From NCBI GenBank assembly GCA_016205125.1, contig JACQJE010000020.1, positions 1-9,503 of the forward strand: DNA of 9,503 nt, in the 5' to 3' direction. Of the stretch, positions 7,225-9,503 are shown piece by piece. Numbering within the stretch: the stretch's first letter is position 1; every line of letters starts with the position of its first letter. Source of the stretch: Deltaproteobacteria bacterium (GTDB taxonomy: Bacteria; Bdellovibrionota; O2-12-FULL-43-9; JACQJE01). The position numbers and the translations under genes were made by a program. The notes below the pieces were generated by a model. It saw nothing but the letters and a program-made list of their open reading frames with translations. It ran no database searches and was not told where the DNA came from.

Positions 7225-7253
7225 ACTTTAAGCCTTCCAATGCCACGCGTCAA
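7225..7253 (-). promoter_or_regulatory. sigma-70-like promoter for the 108-aa gene and nth, with a palindrome over the -10
   Basis: On the minus strand TTGACG (7248-7253) and TAAAGT (7225-7230) are separated by 17 bases, matching five of six and four of six consensus positions. An 8-bp inverted repeat, ATTGGAAG 7215-7222 and CTTCCAAT 7234-7241, is centred on the -10 hexamer. A transcript starting just downstream would not contain both arms, so the palindrome suits an operator better than an RNA hairpin. No regulator is identified. Confidence 0.4.
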
Positions 7254-7273
7254 GCCATCATTCAAAAAGGACA

Positions 7274-7482
7274 CAGGGTCCCGTCAAAGTCATGACAGGG
7301 TGGCATTGTGATCTCTCGCAAAGGGGCTATGGAGCCGCCCACGAACATAGCAAAATGATGGCTGGGCGGCGAAATGCAGCACGGACTCATGGTACAAATG
7401 TGGCTTATGGATCAAGGTCATGTCCGCGCGTCCCTTCAGAGAGATCACAATGCCACCCTGTCATGACTTTGACGGGATCCTG
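7274..7482. repeat. repeat A, copy 2: palindromic MITE-like element with 44-bp terminal inverted repeats
   Basis: The more complete copy, 209 bp. The left arm 7274-7317 and right arm 7439-7482 are inverted repeats matching at 43 of 44 positions (outermost CAGGGTCCCGTC left; the right arm has one change). Internal stems correspond to those of copy 1: GCCGCCCA 7334-7341 with TGGGCGGC 7363-7370, and 7379-7386 with 7422-7429 (here with one mismatch). There is no coding capacity for a transposase, so it would have to be moved by an enzyme encoded elsewhere. I could not identify a clear target-site duplication; CA flanks both ends. It occupies the gap between two divergent genes, the 108-aa gene and the TPR gene; the rest of that 408-base gap holds the promoter at 7225-7253. 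Confidence 0.9.
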
Positions 7483-7567
7483 CATAAGGATATCGGCGTA
7501 AAGACTTTCCCAGAGTGAGCCGATGCGTTGTTTAGAAGAGAAGGGCGCTCTGGAAAAGGGGGGAAAG

Positions 7568-8086
7568 ATGAAAAATTCTCGCGGGGGAGAGAAGAAAAAT
7601 GGGGTCATGAGCTTTAAGAAGAGGAGAGCGGAGCGTCTGATTGAGGACGGCAATCTCTTCGCCATGCAGGGAAAGATTGAAGATGCCATGACCTGTTATA
7701 GCGAGTCGATAAAACATTATCCCACCGCAGAAGCGTATACTTACCTCGGCTGGATGTTTAGCTTTCTTGGTCAGGTTGATGACGCCATTGATCTTTGCAA
7801 ACAGGCGATCCTGATCGATTCTGATTATGGCAACCCTTACAATGACATCGGCTCCTATCTGATGATCAAAGGCAAGAGTGAGGAGGCGATCGACTGGCTG
7901 GAAAGAGCGAAAGCGGCGAGGCGATACGAGCCGCGCCACTTTCCCTTTATTAACCTCGGCCGAATCTACATGGAAAAGGGGGAGTACAAAAAAGCAGTGA
8001 CCGAATTTCAAGAAGCTCTCCGCCTCGATCCCGGCAATGAAGAAGTGGAAGAGATTCTTCACGAGCTCAATAAGAAGGCCGCCTGA
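7568..8086 (+). CDS. tetratricopeptide-repeat protein, 172 aa
   Basis: After a basic, polar N-terminus (about 1-19) come roughly four TPR units: 20-53 (AERLIEDGNLFAMQGKIEDAM), 54-87 (AEAYTYLGWMFSFLGQVDDAI), 88-121 (GNPYNDIGSYLMIKGKSEEAI) and 124-157 (HFPFINLGRIYMEKGEYKKAV). The consensus small and aromatic positions are well kept, and the third unit ends in RYEPRHFP, a block shared with a widespread bacterial TPR protein type. TPRs bind other proteins; the partner is unknown. There is no signal peptide, so it should be cytoplasmic. ATG 7568 is chosen because AAGGGGGG lies four bases upstream; in-frame ATGs at 7523 and 7607 are alternatives. The gene ends six bases from the convergent amidase gene, with no terminator between them. 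Confidence 0.85.
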   Translation: MKNSRGGEKKNGVMSFKKRRAERLIEDGNLFAMQGKIEDAMTCYSESIKHYPTAEAYTYLGWMFSFLGQVDDAIDLCKQAILIDSDYGNPYNDIGSYLMIKGKSEEAIDWLERAKAARRYEPRHFPFINLGRIYMEKGEYKKAVTEFQEALRLDPGNEEVEEILHELNKKAA

Positions 8087-8092
8087 CGCCCT

Positions 8093-8725
8093 TCATCGTG
8101 AAATCGCAATGAGCTCGAGGAGATCTACAGAGCTCCAAGCTCCTGGAGTGATTCCCAGTTCCCCTGAAGGAGGGCTGCCATTGAAATATTTCCTCCAGAA
8201 ATCGGGAAAGCGATCAAAATGCATCGGGAGAGGAGTCAGTACCTCCTTCCCAAGCCCCTCTTTTAGTGCAAAGTAGATCAGTTCACTACAGTAGAGGGAC
8301 TCTTTTCCCCATCTGAAGTCCGGATCGTAAGGGACTCCCAAGTAACTTTTTGCCGCTGAGGCGATTTGCCAGCGCTCCTGCGGAGAATAATTTTTCCAAT
8401 GCCCTATCGCGAGTCCCAATGAGGTTGTCGATTCTCTCCCATTGGCTCTCTCTCTCCATTCATTCCAGGGCGTGCGGACGACAGCCTTGCCGAAGGCCTC
8501 GATCACGAAAAGTTCATCCCCTTTCCACACTGCAATTCCAATATGGCAATAGGGAGAATCTGTCTCCCTCTGGATGGCTGAACAGAGGTAACTCGGAAAA
8601 GACTGGAAGAGGAGATCACCATTTTGGATTGGAGAAAGATCCTCTGCATAGCAGAGGAATGAGGATAAAAATGATAGGCAGAAGTTTAAGGCGATTTGTG
8701 CCAAAGGGAAAGACTTACCGCACAT
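8093..8725 (-). CDS. secreted YiiX/C92-type permuted papain-like amidase, 210 aa
   Basis: Residues about 1-27 are a signal peptide (hydrophobic ALNFCLSFLSSFLCYA). The mature domain fits the circularly permuted NlpC/P60-like group (YaeF/YiiX, peptidase C92): a GDLLFQ strand opens the domain at 36-41, histidine 61 sits in YCHIGIAV, and the catalytic-type cysteine 146 in LYCSELIYFAL comes after it in the chain, the order expected for permuted papain folds. In between are EAFG (76-79) and YLGVPYDPDFRWG (128-140), typical of the family. Such enzymes hydrolyse amide or ester bonds in cell-wall peptides or lipids; the substrate here is unknown. Start ATG 8725 has GGAG about ten bases upstream. The gene is divergent from bioY across a 120-base regulatory region. 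Confidence 0.8.
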   Translation of the reverse strand: MCGKSFPLAQIALNFCLSFLSSFLCYAEDLSPIQNGDLLFQSFPSYLCSAIQRETDSPYCHIGIAVWKGDELFVIEAFGKAVVRTPWNEWRERANGRESTTSLGLAIGHWKNYSPQERWQIASAAKSYLGVPYDPDFRWGKESLYCSELIYFALKEGLGKEVLTPLPMHFDRFPDFWRKYFNGSPPSGELGITPGAWSSVDLLELIAISR

Positions 8726-8845
8726 TTTTCCATGCTCCGCACATTGGAGATTGGGACAGTCCCACTTTTTTCACATTTTTTCAATCCCTTGACAAATGTG
8801 AGTTTCGAGAATAGCAAGTATGTTTATCTAAGAGGAGAATGTGCG
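8719..8845. promoter_or_regulatory. amidase/bioY divergent control region with five CACATT-type motifs
   Basis: The gap holds CGCACATT at 8719-8726 (overlapping the amidase start) and 8738-8745, TCACATTT at 8771-8778, its complement AAATGTGA at 8794-8801 (15 bases between arms), and AATGTGCG at 8838-8845 directly before the bioY ATG. The motifs point inward symmetrically. TTGACA at 8789-8794, a perfect -35, overlaps the central palindrome and faces bioY; the best -10 at 17 bases (TAGCAA, 8812-8817) is weak. A 13-bp palindrome, TGGGACAGTCCCA, lies at 8752-8764. This suggests binding sites for a regulator, which is not identified. Confidence 0.45.
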
Positions 8846-9433
8846 ATGAGTCAACCCATCGGTGATATCCAACATCTGGAAAAAAACGCGGCAGTCCGGT
8901 TTCTCTATCTCCCGATCGTGCGGACGGTAGTGCTGTCGGGCATCGGTTCAGTCGTCCTCGCCTTGAGTGCCCGCATTGCCATTCCCTTGCCGTGGACGCC
9001 GGTGCCGGTGACCCTGCAGACGGCGGTGGTGCTCCTCCTGCCGCTCCTTTTTGGGGCAAAGATCGGGGCCCTTTCGGTCTGCTTTTATTTACTGGAAGGA
9101 GCCTTTGGCATCCCTGTCTTTTCGGGGGGGCAGTTGGGCTGGCTGCATCTGGCTGGTCCGACAGGGGGGTACCTTCTCGGTTTCCTTCTTTCCGCATCTG
9201 TTGTGGGGTGGCTGTCGGAGCGGGGCTGGCAGTGCCGTATTCAACGCTTTGCAGCGCTTCTCCTGCTGGGGCATCTTCTCATTTATCTCCCAGGCCTTCT
9301 CTGGCTGAGCCATTTTGTCGGTGGAGTTGTGAGAGCTGTTGAACTCGGATTGCTCCCATTTCTGCTCGGCGATTTTCTGAAAACAGCGGTTGTATTCTTC
9401 ACAGTGCGTCAAATTCGGAAAGCCTTGGCGTAG
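8846..9433 (+). CDS. bioY: BioY-family biotin transporter (ECF S component), 195 aa
   Basis: Integral membrane biotin-binding protein, either the substrate subunit of an energy-coupling-factor transporter or working without the ATPase module. Family motifs are TPVPVTLQT at 51-59, GPTGGYLLGF at 104-113, LGHLLIYLPG at 141-150 and PFLLGDFLK at 171-179, the last matching the usual C-terminal PFLxGDxxK signature. About six hydrophobic segments are visible (roughly 26-44, 58-70, 72-90, 106-123, 135-155, 160-186), as expected for BioY, and the length is standard. ATG 8846 is chosen because AGAGGAG at 8831-8837 lies eight bases upstream; the frame is open 50 codons further but that part is unlike BioY. 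No bioM, bioN or biotin synthesis gene is in the window, suggesting uptake of external biotin, as known for chlamydial BioY. Confidence 0.95.
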   Translation: MSQPIGDIQHLEKNAAVRFLYLPIVRTVVLSGIGSVVLALSARIAIPLPWTPVPVTLQTAVVLLLPLLFGAKIGALSVCFYLLEGAFGIPVFSGGQLGWLHLAGPTGGYLLGFLLSASVVGWLSERGWQCRIQRFAALLLLGHLLIYLPGLLWLSHFVGGVVRAVELGLLPFLLGDFLKTAVVFFTVRQIRKALA

Positions 9434-9503
9434 GTCACCCAAAAATGGACTTAGATTTTTGGGCAAACTGGCGAGATTCAAGCGAGACGAGGAAGAGGAC
9501 TAT
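9434..9503 (-). repeat. repeat B, copy 2: inverted, cut by the window edge
   Basis: The reverse complement of these 70 bases matches 5422-5491; the first 39 aligned bases (from 9503 inward) are identical and about six differences fall in the remainder. The copy starts immediately after the bioY stop with the small hairpin CCCAAAAAT 9438-9446 / ATTTTTGGG 9455-9463, a perfect 9-bp stem with an 8-base loop, and continues with AAACTGGCGA. The rest of the long hairpin would lie beyond the window. The small stem could end bioY transcription, but it lacks a GC-rich stem followed by a T run. Confidence 0.85.

Noticed and set aside
7292..7501. Open frame encoding MTGWHCDLSQRGYG and its counterpart in repeat A copy 1
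   Set aside because: The frame is just translation of repeat A and is carried by both copies; the inverted ends even give a similar peptide on the other strand (from 3731). No ribosome binding site was seen.
8752..8764. TGGGACAGTCCCA as a terminator for the amidase/bioY region
   Set aside because: There is only one central base, so it cannot form a normal hairpin loop, and neither neighbouring gene ends here. It is at most a protein-binding palindrome.
8696..8845. 50-codon N-terminal extension of BioY
   Set aside because: It has no resemblance to BioY, overlaps the start of the divergent amidase gene and the control region, and the strong AGAGGAG site points to ATG 8846.
9438..9463. Canonical rho-independent terminator after bioY
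   Set aside because: The 9-bp stem is perfect but mostly A/T, with the T run inside the stem and no free T tract after it. It is recorded as part of repeat B instead.

Overview
The window comes from a Gram-negative bacterium of roughly 50% G+C with short intergenic gaps, several small exported proteins of unknown function and two families of palindromic repeats. Separate but adjacent proline dehydrogenase and P5C dehydrogenase genes, a stand-alone BioY biotin importer, endonuclease III and many small secreted proteins would fit an environmental chlamydia (Parachlamydiales type). That placement is a guess from gene content, and no marker gene in the window settles it.

Layout. Left edge (1-242, minus): the N-terminus of a HAD-family phosphatase gene, broken by an in-frame TAG with a plausible reading frame continuing past it. 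369-2012 (plus): two exported proteins of unknown function. 2037-5290 (plus): a proline-catabolism pair, a PutA-type proline dehydrogenase followed by an ALDH-superfamily 1-pyrroline-5-carboxylate dehydrogenase. All the PutA active-site positions I could compare are conserved in the first, and the ALDH catalytic residues are present in the second. Together they would convert proline to glutamate. A roughly 200-bp palindromic repeat (repeat A, copy 1) lies between them and supplies the last codons and the stop of the first gene.

5291-5511 holds a second repeat (repeat B), a long imperfect hairpin between convergent genes. Next, on the minus strand, come a small exported protein (5512-6063), endonuclease III (6168-6815) and a four-cysteine exported protein (6833-7159). 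The last two look like a two-gene operon with a promoter at 7225-7253. 7274-7482 is repeat A copy 2, with 44-bp terminal inverted repeats. It is followed by a TPR protein (7568-8086, plus), a convergent secreted YiiX/C92-type papain-like amidase (8093-8725, minus), and the biotin transporter bioY (8846-9433, plus). A second, inverted copy of repeat B begins directly after bioY and runs off the window.

Most notable are the two repeat families: repeat A has the architecture of a non-autonomous mobile element or structured repeat, and no transposase is present here. Also notable are a symmetric cluster of five CACATT/AATGTG motifs between the amidase gene and bioY, and the nonsense-interrupted HAD gene. 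No rRNA, tRNA, CRISPR array or transposase gene was seen.
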